Assembly (NCBI RefSeq): GCF_009831115.1
Contig: NZ_WUUK01000001.1
Coordinates: 248,001-312,000, forward strand
DNA: 64,000 nt
Reading direction: 5' to 3'
Source of the DNA: Salinicoccus hispanicus
GTDB lineage: Bacteria > Bacillota > Bacilli > Staphylococcales > Salinicoccaceae
The notes under the pieces are model-generated. The model was not told the DNA's origin, did no database searches, and saw only the letters and a program-made list of their open reading frames with translations. This document shows positions 26,873 through 35,047 of the stretch, piece after piece. The position numbers and the translations under genes were made by a program. Position 1 is the stretch's first letter; each line of letters begins with the position of its first letter.

Positions 26873-27739
26873 TCACCTCTCATACTGATAGGCTTCGAGC
26901 AGGGCGACGACCATATCGAGCACCGGGGTTTCGAGGTTGCCTTTCTGCTGATGGAGGTATTTCTGGATGAAGGCATACTCTGTTCTAGTGCCTGAAGTGG
27001 CATCATAGTACATGCTTGTACCCATTTCACGATTGTAGCTCTTATATATGGAGAGTGCCGTATCAATAAACGCAGTGTCTATAATATTTTCCTTTTGATT
27101 GATGATGGCCATCCCTTCTTCGAGTAGTGAACGGGTCAGGTTGACGACGGACTCAAGATCGAAGATCTTTGCAGTATTACCGGATAGGGCGGTGAGTGAA
27201 TTGATGCCGAGGTTGATCAGCAGTTTTTCATACCGGGCACGCAGGAATGCGTCGGATTTATTTATTTCGAGTTCTGCGTCAGTACTCCTGGCCAGATCCT
27301 CCATAAGCGTATCCAGGTGGATGTATGGCCTGTCTTCAATGAGCAGTCGGGCATCCTGGAAGTGTTCGATCATGTCTTCGTGCTTCTGTCCGCTGATATA
27401 GACGACTGCGGGCACAGGAGAGTGGAAGAATGCATCAAACCCCATACCGTTTTCACATAGAACGATCTCGGTGTCGTGGTGGCTCATGGCAGGAATAGTG
27501 CGGCTCAATGATTCGAGTGCAGTCGCCTTGGTCGCAATGAAGATGACATCGAAAGGGGTCTCTTCATGTTCCTCTATATTTTCAATCTGGTATGGATAGT
27601 AGTGCTTTTCTCCATTTTCAAGTATGGTGAAGCCTTCTTTTACCGACTTTCCGAAAAGTGTGGTATCATGATTGAGCTTTTTAAGTTCTCTGGCAATGAC
27701 GCTGCCGACAGCGCCGATGCCGATGACTGCAATTTTCAT
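26873..27739 (-). CDS. panE: Ketopantoate reductase PanE/ApbA family
   Basis: 288 residues. The N-terminal Rossmann motif GIGAVGSVIARELKK binds NADPH; IATKATALE is the usual catalytic-domain entry. The C-terminal helical domain has NLGINSLTAL (conserved Asn/Thr segment) and ATSGTRTEYAF near the substrate site. It reduces 2-dehydropantoate to pantoate for pantothenate and CoA synthesis. It is transcribed away from panBCD, which starts 92 bases on the other side, so all four pan genes share one regulatory region. ATG 27739 has GGAGG upstream on the minus strand. Confidence 0.9.
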   Translation of the reverse strand: MKIAVIGIGAVGSVIARELKKLNHDTTLFGKSVKEGFTILENGEKHYYPYQIENIEEHEETPFDVIFIATKATALESLSRTIPAMSHHDTEIVLCENGMGFDAFFHSPVPAVVYISGQKHEDMIEHFQDARLLIEDRPYIHLDTLMEDLARSTDAELEINKSDAFLRARYEKLLINLGINSLTALSGNTAKIFDLESVVNLTRSLLEEGMAIINQKENIIDTAFIDTALSIYKSYNREMGTSMYYDATSGTRTEYAFIQKYLHQQKGNLETPVLDMVVALLEAYQYER

Positions 27740-27831
27740 ATAATTACCTCCTTCAAGGTGGATGTAGCGTTCATAAATAATATGGTAGACTAATTATAAT
27801 ATATAACTTTCGAATGGAAAGGGGCAGCAGC

Positions 27832-28638
27832 ATGAAAGCGACAAGTGATTGGAAACAGATGAAAAAAGAAGGTGAAAAGATCACCATGGTCACGGCCTAC
27901 GACTACCCGAGTGCAAAGCAGAGCGAATCGGCAGGCATGGATACACTGCTTGTCGGTGATTCACTGGGCATGACGGTACTCGGCTATGACAGTACAGTGC
28001 AGGTGACGATGGATGATATGATCCACCATGCCAAGGCGGTGAGACGGGGGGCACCCGACACATATATTGTCGTGGATATGCCTTTCGGCACGTATCATGC
28101 CAATGTGGATGACAGTGTGCGCAACGTGCTCGACCTGTATCAGGCGACGGATGCCAATGCCATCAAGCTTGAAGGCGCAGGAGGCATCGATATCATCCGG
28201 CGTGCGGTCCAGGCTGGTGTGCCCGTGGTCGCCCATCTCGGACTGACGCCCCAGTCAGTCGGCGTTACAGGGTTCAAAATGCAGGCCTCTGACGAAGCGG
28301 CTGCGATGCAGCTGATCCAGGATGCCAAGGCAGTCGAGGCAGCCGGTGCCTCCATGCTCGTACTTGAAGCGATTCCTTCAGACCTGGCTGAAAAGGTGAC
28401 TTCTGTCCTTGAGATACCGACAATCGGTATCGGTGCCGGCGTCAATGTCGACGGCCAGGTGCTGGTCTATCACGATGTGCTGCAGTACGGCACGGAACGC
28501 CTGCCGAAATTCGTCAGACCTTACGCCGACTTCAATACGGCCGGAGTGCAGGGCTTGAGTTCATACGCGGCAGCAGTCAAAGCAGGCGAATTCCCGGACG
28601 AGGCGACAACATACAAGAGGAAGGTATTTGAAGAATGA
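27832..28638 (+). CDS. panB: 3-methyl-2-oxobutanoate hydroxymethyltransferase PanB
   Basis: 268 residues, a TIM-barrel enzyme that adds a hydroxymethyl group from 5,10-methylene-THF to 2-oxoisovalerate. Family motifs: [51 protein letters not shown] (active-site region) and HLGLTPQSV. The ATG at 27832 follows AAAGGGG; an in-frame codon at 27814 lacks spacing for a ribosome-binding site. It overlaps panC in an ATGA junction. The AT-rich panE-panB gap probably holds divergent promoters. Confidence 0.97.
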   Translation: MKATSDWKQMKKEGEKITMVTAYDYPSAKQSESAGMDTLLVGDSLGMTVLGYDSTVQVTMDDMIHHAKAVRRGAPDTYIVVDMPFGTYHANVDDSVRNVLDLYQATDANAIKLEGAGGIDIIRRAVQAGVPVVAHLGLTPQSVGVTGFKMQASDEAAAMQLIQDAKAVEAAGASMLVLEAIPSDLAEKVTSVLEIPTIGIGAGVNVDGQVLVYHDVLQYGTERLPKFVRPYADFNTAGVQGLSSYAAAVKAGEFPDEATTYKRKVFEE

Positions 28639-29501
28639 TGAAGACAGCAAATACGATCAAAGAAGTGCGCAGTATACTGGAAGAGACAAAAGGGCAGTCC
28701 ATCGCACTGGTACCGACGATGGGATATCTGCATGAGGGGCATATGGCGCTCGTTCAGGCAGCGCGTGAGCGGGGCGATATCGTAGTGGTGAGCATATTCG
28801 TCAATCCACTGCAGTTCGGTCCGGACGAGGACTTGGACAGCTACCCGAGAGATCTCGAACGCGACCTTGAAATCTGTCGTGCGCATGGCGTGGATGTCGT
28901 CTTCCATCCGGCAGAGACGGAGATGTATCCGAAAAAACCGGAACTCCTGCTGAACCTCGAAAGCATGGCATCCATTCTTGACGGGGTCAGAAGGCCGGGG
29001 CATTTCGAAGGTGTGGTGACGGTGGTGAACAAGCTGTTCAACATCATCCGGCCCGATTATGCCGTATTCGGTGAGAAGGACCGCCAGCAGCTGATGATCA
29101 TCAGACGGATGACCGAAGACTTCAACCATGATATAAAAATTATCGGTGTGCCGACGGAACGGGAATCGGATGGTCTGGCGAAGAGCAGCAGAAATGTCAA
29201 CCTGTCTGAAACGGAGCGCGTGGAAGCTGCTGCGATCAATCAGGCGCTTCTGATGGGCCGTGATCTGATCCAGGAAGGTGTCACGGATGCTGCATCAGTC
29301 AAAGAACGCATCGAGGCCCATGTTGTGGATCATACCTCAGGTGCAATCGATGATCTGCAGATCTTCACACATCCCGATCTTAATCCTGTTCAAACCATAG
29401 AGGGTAATGCTATAATATTCATTGCTGTTAAGTTTGAAAGAACACGGTTAATAGATAATGTGATGGTGATGAAAAATGATCAGAACAATGATGAACGGTA
29501 A
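28635..29501 (+). CDS. panC: Pantoate-beta-alanine ligase PanC
   Basis: 288 residues. The ATP-dependent ligase joins pantoate and beta-alanine to pantothenate. Visible motifs: [14 protein letters not shown] (HxGH nucleotide-binding motif), [30 protein letters not shown] and the KMSKS-like segment [10 protein letters not shown]. The ATG overlaps the panB TGA, with GAGGAAGG upstream. Its 3' end overlaps panD by 26 bases, a longer overlap than elsewhere in the operon. Confidence 0.97.
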   Translation: MMKTANTIKEVRSILEETKGQSIALVPTMGYLHEGHMALVQAARERGDIVVVSIFVNPLQFGPDEDLDSYPRDLERDLEICRAHGVDVVFHPAETEMYPKKPELLLNLESMASILDGVRRPGHFEGVVTVVNKLFNIIRPDYAVFGEKDRQQLMIIRRMTEDFNHDIKIIGVPTERESDGLAKSSRNVNLSETERVEAAAINQALLMGRDLIQEGVTDAASVKERIEAHVVDHTSGAIDDLQIFTHPDLNPVQTIEGNAIIFIAVKFERTRLIDNVMVMKNDQNNDER

Positions 29502-29877
29502 AATTCACCGTGCAGTCGTGACGGAGGCCAACCTGAACTATGTCGGCAGCATCACGATTGATCCGGTACTTCTTGAAGCGGCGAACATATTGCCGAATGA
29601 GTTGGTGCAGATCGTCAATAATAACAATGGTGAACGTCTTGAAACATATGTCATCGAAGGCGAAAGAGGCTCTAACGAAATCTGTCTGAATGGTGCTGCT
29701 GCAAGGAAAGTGCAGATCGGTGATGTCATCATCATCATCAGCTATGTGCAGCTGGATGAGTCGGAGCTCGCTGCATTTGAACCGAATGTGGTGATTGTGG
29801 ACGAACAGAATAACATCGTCGAGCCTAAGTACTTTGAAAAAAGACAAACCGAATATACACATCAGGGAAGTAATTAG
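29476..29877 (+). CDS. panD: Aspartate 1-decarboxylase PanD (proenzyme)
   Basis: 133 residues. The proenzyme self-cleaves between Gly24 and Ser25 (NYVGSIT) to form the pyruvoyl cofactor that decarboxylates aspartate to beta-alanine. [20 protein letters not shown] and CLNGAAAR are highly conserved. The start at 29476 keeps the MxRTMM-GK N-terminus, even though it lies inside the panC end and has only a weak GGTGATG upstream. It completes panBCD; a terminator stem begins over its stop codon. Confidence 0.96.
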   Translation: MIRTMMNGKIHRAVVTEANLNYVGSITIDPVLLEAANILPNELVQIVNNNNGERLETYVIEGERGSNEICLNGAAARKVQIGDVIIIISYVQLDESELAAFEPNVVIVDEQNNIVEPKYFEKRQTEYTHQGSN

Positions 29878-29900
29878 ACATCTGTTTAATTACTTTTTTT
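29868..29900 (+). terminator. Terminator overlapping the panD stop
   Basis: The stem AAGTAATTA (29868-29876) / TAATTACTT (29887-29895) is followed by T to 29900. The left arm contains the panD TAG. Confidence 0.82.
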
Positions 29901-29925
29901 GAACTTTTTTAAAGGAGGTGGATTC

Positions 29926-30915
29926 ATGTTCGGCAAACTTTTCTTTATCATCTTCATATATGTCGTCTCTACGTTTCTTGCACCTGCGGTGCAGTCGTAT
30001 GATTTCGAGGAGGGTCTCAACCGCAGCTATCTGAATGGCTGGCTTGAGGAACACGTCTATCCGACGTATGATATGAGCGAAATACATGAAGTCAACAGTG
30101 AACAGACACAGGAAGTTGCCATCAATCTGGGGAGCCAGTTTGCAGTGGAGGACCAGGAAGTATTGGGGAGCGAGTATGCAGGAGATTTTGTTGTTGAAAA
30201 TGATTACGGCATGTTCAGGATGCTGCTCGTCAATGAAGGGCAGGTGACCGGCGCCTATACGAACAGTGATGATGTCTCGATCGACACGATCAATATCGAA
30301 GGCATGGACCGTGAAAGTGTCAGAAATGTCTACGGAGAACCAGTGGAGTCGATCAAGAAGGGCTGGAAAAGGCTCAGGGTAAACAATGAGGAATATGAGG
30401 TCTATGATCTGAAGGACAAGTATGTCTACTTCTTCTATGATCTGCATGATGCAGAGAAGGTGAATGGTGTCCTGATGCTTGCGAAGGATGAGATACGGGC
30501 GACTGAAACACTGTATAATCACCCGGCTCCAGAAGACAATTCCAGAATGAATCATCTTCTGATCAATGCAACAAGATACGAGTATGGCTTCAATCCGCTT
30601 GAAGCGGATGAGCAGGCAGCAGTTGCCGCACTCGGCCATAGCGAGGACATGGCCGAGCGGAATTATTTCAATCATGATTCACCCGATGGAGAAACGCTGA
30701 AAGACCGTATAGAAGCAGCGGATGTGTCATATCGCATGGCTGGAGAGAATATTGCCATGGGACATACATCAACCATCTTTTCACATCATAGCCTGATGAA
30801 CTCAATGGATCACCGCGTCAATACACTGAAGCCGGAATTCACCCACCTCGGTACAGGTACAGCCTATAATGCTGAAGACATTCCATACTATACTGAGAAC
30901 TATATTTATAGATGA
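29926..30915 (+). CDS. CAP (SCP/PR1-like) domain protein, YlbC-like, exported
   Basis: 329 residues. A short N-terminal hydrophobic segment (LFFIIFIYVVSTFLA) acts as signal or anchor. The middle (about 50-190) is a CAP-associated N-terminal domain with GMDRESVRNVYGEP and NEEYEVYDLKDKYVYFFYD. The C-terminal CAP domain (about 205-328) has NATRYEYGFNPLEADEQ, HSEDMAERNYFNHDSPDGETLKDR in pieces and GENIAMG, including the conserved His and Glu. AAAGGAGGTG precedes the ATG at 29926. Overall it resembles B. subtilis YlbC. The function of bacterial CAP proteins is largely unknown. Confidence 0.85.
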   Translation: MFGKLFFIIFIYVVSTFLAPAVQSYDFEEGLNRSYLNGWLEEHVYPTYDMSEIHEVNSEQTQEVAINLGSQFAVEDQEVLGSEYAGDFVVENDYGMFRMLLVNEGQVTGAYTNSDDVSIDTINIEGMDRESVRNVYGEPVESIKKGWKRLRVNNEEYEVYDLKDKYVYFFYDLHDAEKVNGVLMLAKDEIRATETLYNHPAPEDNSRMNHLLINATRYEYGFNPLEADEQAAVAALGHSEDMAERNYFNHDSPDGETLKDRIEAADVSYRMAGENIAMGHTSTIFSHHSLMNSMDHRVNTLKPEFTHLGTGTAYNAEDIPYYTENYIYR

Positions 30916-31066
30916 TGTATGATGCTTTAGAGTAAAAGTACTCCATTATGTGCGTTTCAAAGTTCTGGCATGGGGAATCTATTAGTAGACACCACGGGTT
31001 TTCTGGAAATGATTATCACCTTTCCCATCACCCATCCTGATAGACCGAAAGAACGAGGGGATGCAG

Positions 31067-31147
31067 TTGAAGACTAAAACGCAGGAAAACAAAACAAAAG
31101 ATTCTACAGATATTCTGGAACAGGTAAAAATAATACTTGGTAGATAA
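31067..31147 (+). CDS. Possible micro-ORF, 26 codons
   Basis: A TTG codon six bases after GAGGGG opens a Lys/Thr-rich peptide ending TDILEQVKIILGR. An in-frame ATG at 31061 sits too close to the ribosome-binding site. No homologue is recognised and no promoter is obvious. It may be a gene remnant or chance. Confidence 0.25.
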   Translation: MKTKTQENKTKDSTDILEQVKIILGR

Positions 31148-31202
31148 ATAAAAAAAGTAGCAATGGAACGAATGACAGGATGGAACTGGAAAGGGCATAA
31201 TA

Positions 31203-31226
31203 AAAAGGGCGCATATGCGCCCTTTT
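31203..31226. terminator. Bidirectional terminator after lexA
   Basis: The fully symmetric stem AAAAGGGCGC / GCGCCCTTTT with loop ATAT can end transcription of lexA on the minus strand and of any transcript from the left. Confidence 0.85.
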
Positions 31227-31246
31227 AGTATGTCCAATTTTTTAGT

Positions 31247-31861
31247 TTAGAATGAGCGGAACAGTCCGACGACCTTGCCGAGCACGGTTACGCTGTCCAC
31301 TATGATCGGTTCCATCGATGCATTCTCAGGCTGGAGCCTGTAGTAGCCATTTTCCTTATAGAAGCGTTTGACTGTCGCCTCATCCTCTTCCGTCATGGCA
31401 ACAATGATATCCCCATTGTGGGCAATATTCTGCTTGCGCACGATGACACGGTCGCCATCATGGATGCCTGCTTCGATCATGCTGTCCCCGGCAACGTTGA
31501 GGAGGAAGATTTCACTATTGTGATTCGCTGTGAAATGTTCCGGCAGCGGGAAGTACTCATCGATATTCTCTACAGCTGTAATCGGCAGTCCGGCTGTAAC
31601 CTTACCGAGTACCGGAACGTGGATGACCGGACTGTACTGGTCATTTTCCTCTGTGATGATTTCAATTGCTCTGGGCTTGGTCGGGTCCCTCTTTATATAG
31701 CCCTTCTCCTGCAGTTTCGCAAGATGTCCGTGAACCGTTGAACTGGACTGCAGTCCCACTGCATTTCCAATTTCTCTGACACTTGGCGGATATCCCTTTT
31801 CGTGAACGGTAGTCTTTATAAATTGATATATCTGCTTTTGTCTATCTGTTAGCGCCTTCAT
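31247..31861 (-). CDS. lexA: SOS repressor LexA
   Basis: 204 residues. The N-terminal winged helix domain (1-65) has [12 protein letters not shown] and [19 protein letters not shown]. The C-terminal S24 protease domain has the self-cleavage bond Ala90-Gly91 (KVTAGLP), catalytic Ser127 (GDSMIEAG) and Lys165 (TVKRF). RecA-ssDNA triggers cleavage and derepression of SOS genes. It is divergent from the sosA-like gene, with SOS boxes between the two, so both are probably LexA-controlled. Confidence 0.98.
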   Translation of the reverse strand: MKALTDRQKQIYQFIKTTVHEKGYPPSVREIGNAVGLQSSSTVHGHLAKLQEKGYIKRDPTKPRAIEIITEENDQYSPVIHVPVLGKVTAGLPITAVENIDEYFPLPEHFTANHNSEIFLLNVAGDSMIEAGIHDGDRVIVRKQNIAHNGDIIVAMTEEDEATVKRFYKENGYYRLQPENASMEPIIVDSVTVLGKVVGLFRSF

Positions 31862-31916
31862 ATATATACCTCCGACTCATTATATATCTGATTCTATCAT
31901 ATATACGAACACGTTA

Positions 31917-31930
31917 CAAACGTTTGTTCG
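31917..31930. promoter_or_regulatory. SOS box 1 in lexA-sosA region
   Basis: CAAACGTTTGTTCG matches the Bacillus/Staphylococcus LexA site CGAAC-N4-GTTCG at all but one defined position (second base). It lies 55 bases upstream of the lexA start. Confidence 0.75.
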
Positions 31931-31946
31931 TAATTCCATTGACCCG

Positions 31947-31958
31947 GAACAGATGTTC
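31947..31958. promoter_or_regulatory. SOS box 2 in lexA-sosA region
   Basis: GAACAGATGTTC is a perfect GAAC-N4-GTTC core; only the outermost C and G of the 14-base consensus differ. Confidence 0.82.
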
Positions 31959-31974
31959 TGTTATCATGATGATA

Positions 31975-31988
31975 CAAACATACGTTCC
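31975..31988. promoter_or_regulatory. SOS box 3 next to the sosA ribosome-binding site
   Basis: CAAACATACGTTCC matches the LexA consensus except at its second and last bases. It ends right at the sosA ribosome-binding site, so bound LexA would block the transcript start region. Confidence 0.6.
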
Positions 31989-32000
31989 GGAGGAGATTTT

Positions 32001-32249
32001 ATGACAATCAAGGAATTCAAGCTATTGAGTGCGATATTTGCATTTGCGCTGGTTGCCGGTCTTATATTCATGTTCGACTCCCATAAGATAGAGAACACAC
32101 ATTCCAATATTGTGTATATAGATGAGTTTGAAGTTGTAACGGAAGAAGCACCAATGACGGCCGAAAAGGAAACGGATGTTCCGGAGGAACAATACACGGA
32201 ACGCACACATATCGATCACATGATGGAGATGATCGGGCTGATAGAATGA
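32001..32249 (+). CDS. sosA: SosA/YneA-like SOS-induced cell-division inhibitor
   Basis: 82 residues with one N-terminal membrane helix (about residues 6-25) and an acidic, extracellular tail ending MMEMIGLIE. There is no LysM motif, which makes it closer to staphylococcal SosA than to B. subtilis YneA. In S. aureus SosA halts division during DNA damage. Position (divergent from lexA, before DUF896 and tkt) and the SOS boxes support the call. GGAGGAG lies seven bases before the ATG at 32001; the frame is open to 31953 without a ribosome-binding site. Confidence 0.82.
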   Translation: MTIKEFKLLSAIFAFALVAGLIFMFDSHKIENTHSNIVYIDEFEVVTEEAPMTAEKETDVPEEQYTERTHIDHMMEMIGLIE

Positions 32250-32255
32250 CTGCCA

Positions 32256-32286
32256 AGTATGAGAATGGTCTCATACTTTTTTTTAT
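32256..32286 (+). terminator. Terminator after sosA
   Basis: The stem AGTATGAGA / TCTCATACT with loop ATGG is followed by a T-run to about 32284. Confidence 0.9.
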
Positions 32287-32321
32287 GGTAAATTATAAGG
32301 GAGTGGACAGGAGGTTTCAGC

Positions 32322-32558
32322 ATGCTTGAAAAAGATAAACTGCAACGCATCAATACCCTGGCTGCCAAAAAGAAAGCAGGCAGCATTGAAAAGAACGAAC
32401 TGGAAGAACTGAAAGATCTAAGGGAAGAATATTTGAAAAACTTCCGTTCATCTTTCAGGAAGCAGGTCGAAAACACGAAAGTGGTCGACCCTGAAGGCAA
32501 CGATGTAACACCTGAAAAACTCAGACGTATTCAAGAAGATAAAAATACCAGAGACTAA
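32322..32558 (+). CDS. DUF896 protein, YnzC-like
   Basis: 78 residues, highly charged, two N-terminal helices ([32 protein letters not shown]) and a C-terminal segment [17 protein letters not shown], as in the DUF896/YnzC family. The cellular role of the family is unclear; YnzC follows yneA in B. subtilis. AGGAGG precedes the ATG. tkt starts 13 bases after its stop. Confidence 0.9.
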   Translation: MLEKDKLQRINTLAAKKKAGSIEKNELEELKDLREEYLKNFRSSFRKQVENTKVVDPEGNDVTPEKLRRIQEDKNTRD

Positions 32559-32571
32559 AGGAGCATTTGAA

Positions 32572-34557
32572 ATGACATTTGATAAGACGGATCAGCTAGC
32601 AGTCAATACAATCAGAACACTTTCAATCGATGCGATTGAGAAAGCAAACTCCGGACACCCGGGACTTCCAATGGGTGCGGCACCAATGGCTTATACTCTA
32701 TGGAGCCGTCATCTGAATTTCAACCCGAACTCCATGGCATGGTTCAACCGTGACCGTTTTGTACTGAGTGCGGGGCACGGTTCCATGCTCATATACAGCC
32801 TGCTCCACCTGAGCGGTGCGCTTGAGATGGAAGAGATCAAGAACTTCAGACAGTATGAATCCAAGACGCCGGGACACCCCGAGTTCAAGCATACTGAAGG
32901 CGTGGAGATTACAACAGGGCCACTCGGACAGGGCTTCGCGATGAGTGTCGGCATGGCCATGGCAGAAAAGCATCTGGCCGCAAGATTCAATCGTGATGAC
33001 TTTGACGTTGTGGACCACTACACTTATGTCGTGGCAAGTGATGGCGACCTGATGGAAGGCATCTCCCATGAAGCGGCTTCATTGGCCGGCCACCTCGCTC
33101 TCGATAAGCTGATCGTCCTTTATGACTCCAACGACATCTCCCTCGATGGGGACCTCGACAAGAGTTTCTCCGAAGACATCAGAAAAAGGTTTGAAGGCTA
33201 CAACTGGCATTATATCAAAGTAGACGATGGCAACGATGTCGAGCAGATCGACAAGGCCATCACAGAAGCAAAATCATCCGATCAGCCGACGATGATCGAA
33301 GTGAAGACAATCATTGGCTACGGTGCACCGAACAAGCAGGGAAAAAGTGCTTCCCACGGCGCGCCACTGGGTGAAGAAGAGCGCAAGGCAGCGTTTGAGT
33401 ACTATGGCTTTGATCCTGAAGAGACGTTCAAAGTGGATGCTTCCGTATATGACCGTTTCAGTGAAACAATGAAGCAGAGAAGCAACGAGAAGGAAGAAGC
33501 ATGGAACAAGATGCTGGAAACGTACAAAGAAGAGCACAGCGAGCTCTACAAGGAACTCGATGATGCCATCAACCATCGTCTTGCAGAGGACTATGATAAG
33601 GATCTGCCTTTCTATGAAGCCGGTGATTCAAAAGCGACACGTGCCACTTCAAGTGAAATGATCCAAGTGCTTTCAAACAGTGTGCCGACGCTATTTGGTG
33701 GTGCTGCCGACCTTGCAAGCAGTAATAAGACGAACGTTAAAAATGAAGAAGACTTCGACCGCACCAACTATGCCGGACGCAACGTCTGGTTCGGTGTAAG
33801 GGAATTCGGCATGGCTGCAGCACTCAACGGTATGGCAGCCCATGGCGGCATCTATCCTTATGGCGGAACATTCTTCGTATTCAGTGACTACATGAAGCCG
33901 GCAGTCCGACTCAGTGCACTGATGAAGCTGCCAGTCACTTATGTATTCACACACGATTCCATCGCGGTGGGTGAGGATGGTCCGACACATGAGCCAGTTG
34001 AACAGCTTGCGGGTCTGAGAGCCATTCCGAACCTGAACACGATCCGTCCGGCAGAAGGCAATGAAACACGCGCTGCATGGAAAGTGGCTATGGAAGCTGT
34101 AGACGCACCGACTGCACTTGTATTGACACGTCAGAACGTTGAAGCGCTCGACGTCCCTTATGAAACAGTGGAGGAAGGTGTGAAGAAAGGCGGCTATCTT
34201 GTATTCGACAAAGGTGACGATGCCATTCTATTCGCATCCGGAAGTGAAGTGCCATTGGCAGTCAAAACAGCCGAGCAGCTTGAGGCTCAGAATGTGAATG
34301 TCAAAGTCGCTTCCATTCCGAATATGCAACAGTTCCTGAAACAGGACGCGGCATATATCGAAAGTGTAATGAACACACACATCGAAAACAGGACAGCCAT
34401 CGAAATGGCTGCAAGCTTCGGCTGGCACCGTTTCATCGGCATGAACGGCAAAATCCATGCAATCGACACATATGGTGCCAGTGCACCGGGAGATGTTGTA
34501 ATCGAGAAGTACGGATTTACCGTCGAGCGTGTGCTGGGTACAGTCCTCGATAAATAA
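32572..34557 (+). CDS. tkt: Transketolase
   Basis: 661 residues, full length. It moves two-carbon ketol units between sugar phosphates in the pentose phosphate pathway. The TPP-binding domain has [22 protein letters not shown] split over the N-terminus, TTGPLGQG and GDGDLMEG-like [14 protein letters not shown]. The pyrimidine domain has the catalytic Glu in [10 protein letters not shown]; the C-terminal domain follows from about 530. AAAGGAG lies eight bases before the ATG. The lexA-sosA-ynzC-tkt order is conserved in Bacillaceae and Staphylococcaceae. Confidence 0.97.
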   Translation: MTFDKTDQLAVNTIRTLSIDAIEKANSGHPGLPMGAAPMAYTLWSRHLNFNPNSMAWFNRDRFVLSAGHGSMLIYSLLHLSGALEMEEIKNFRQYESKTPGHPEFKHTEGVEITTGPLGQGFAMSVGMAMAEKHLAARFNRDDFDVVDHYTYVVASDGDLMEGISHEAASLAGHLALDKLIVLYDSNDISLDGDLDKSFSEDIRKRFEGYNWHYIKVDDGNDVEQIDKAITEAKSSDQPTMIEVKTIIGYGAPNKQGKSASHGAPLGEEERKAAFEYYGFDPEETFKVDASVYDRFSETMKQRSNEKEEAWNKMLETYKEEHSELYKELDDAINHRLAEDYDKDLPFYEAGDSKATRATSSEMIQVLSNSVPTLFGGAADLASSNKTNVKNEEDFDRTNYAGRNVWFGVREFGMAAALNGMAAHGGIYPYGGTFFVFSDYMKPAVRLSALMKLPVTYVFTHDSIAVGEDGPTHEPVEQLAGLRAIPNLNTIRPAEGNETRAAWKVAMEAVDAPTALVLTRQNVEALDVPYETVEEGVKKGGYLVFDKGDDAILFASGSEVPLAVKTAEQLEAQNVNVKVASIPNMQQFLKQDAAYIESVMNTHIENRTAIEMAASFGWHRFIGMNGKIHAIDTYGASAPGDVVIEKYGFTVERVLGTVLDK

Positions 34558-34623
34558 TCTGTTGAAAATCACCTGCTTTTAATGTAAACTTTATTATGGT
34601 CTACGAAGAAAGAGGTGAGCAGT

Positions 34624-34884
34624 TTGGATACTTGGATTTGGATAGTAATTGTTACAGTTGCGCTCATCGGTGGCATTGCGCTTGGATTCTTTTTAGCAAG
34701 AAAGTACATGATGGACTATCTTGAAAAGAACCCGCCGATCAATGAAGAAATGCTCAGAATGATGATGATGCAAATGGGACAGAAGCCTTCCCAGAAGAAG
34801 ATAAACCAGATGATGTCCATGATGAACAAATCAACAACGGACACGAAATCGGCCAAAGATCGTATGAAAGCTTCAAAAAAATAA
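34624..34884 (+). CDS. UPF0154 membrane protein, YneF-like
   Basis: 86 residues: one N-terminal membrane helix ([26 protein letters not shown]), then [33 protein letters not shown], the UPF0154 signature. The TTG at 34624 has GAGGTG six bases upstream; the GTG at 34615 overlaps that ribosome-binding site. Position after tkt matches yneF in B. subtilis. Function unknown. Confidence 0.88.
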   Translation: MDTWIWIVIVTVALIGGIALGFFLARKYMMDYLEKNPPINEEMLRMMMMQMGQKPSQKKINQMMSMMNKSTTDTKSAKDRMKASKK

Positions 34885-34889
34885 AATAT

Positions 34890-34922
34890 AACCCGCCTGC
34901 ACCTGCAGGCGGGTTTATTTTT
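34890..34922 (+). terminator. Terminator after yneF
   Basis: The 11-bp stem AACCCGCCTGC / GCAGGCGGGTT with loop ACCT is followed by TATTTTTTT. Confidence 0.93.
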
Positions 34923-34967
34923 TGTCTGAAAAAGAATGGAAATACTGAGATGGTTATTATGCTCAAA

Positions 34968-35019
34968 ATTCCTATTATTTAGAATATTTATTGAATAGGA
35001 ATGGTCGTTCATATATACT
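34968..35019 (+). promoter_or_regulatory. Promoter with inverted repeat ahead of the peptide-binding lipoprotein gene
   Basis: -35 TTGAAT (34991-34996) and -10 TATACT (35014-35019) are spaced by 17 bases. A 9-bp perfect inverted repeat, ATTCCTATT (34968-34976) and AATAGGAAT (34994-35002) with a 17-base gap, has its right arm over the -35 box. Separation of the arm centres is 26 bases. It looks like a two-half-site operator for an unknown regulator. Confidence 0.65.
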
Positions 35020-35047
35020 TAAACTAGAAGATAAAGGGGGTACTTGA

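Larger units (their letters stand above)
30916..31246. other. Intergenic region between CAP gene and lexA
   Basis: 331 bases between convergent genes. No recognised gene. It contains one micro-ORF with a good ribosome-binding site (31067-31147, listed separately) and the lexA terminator at its right end. Confidence 0.6.
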
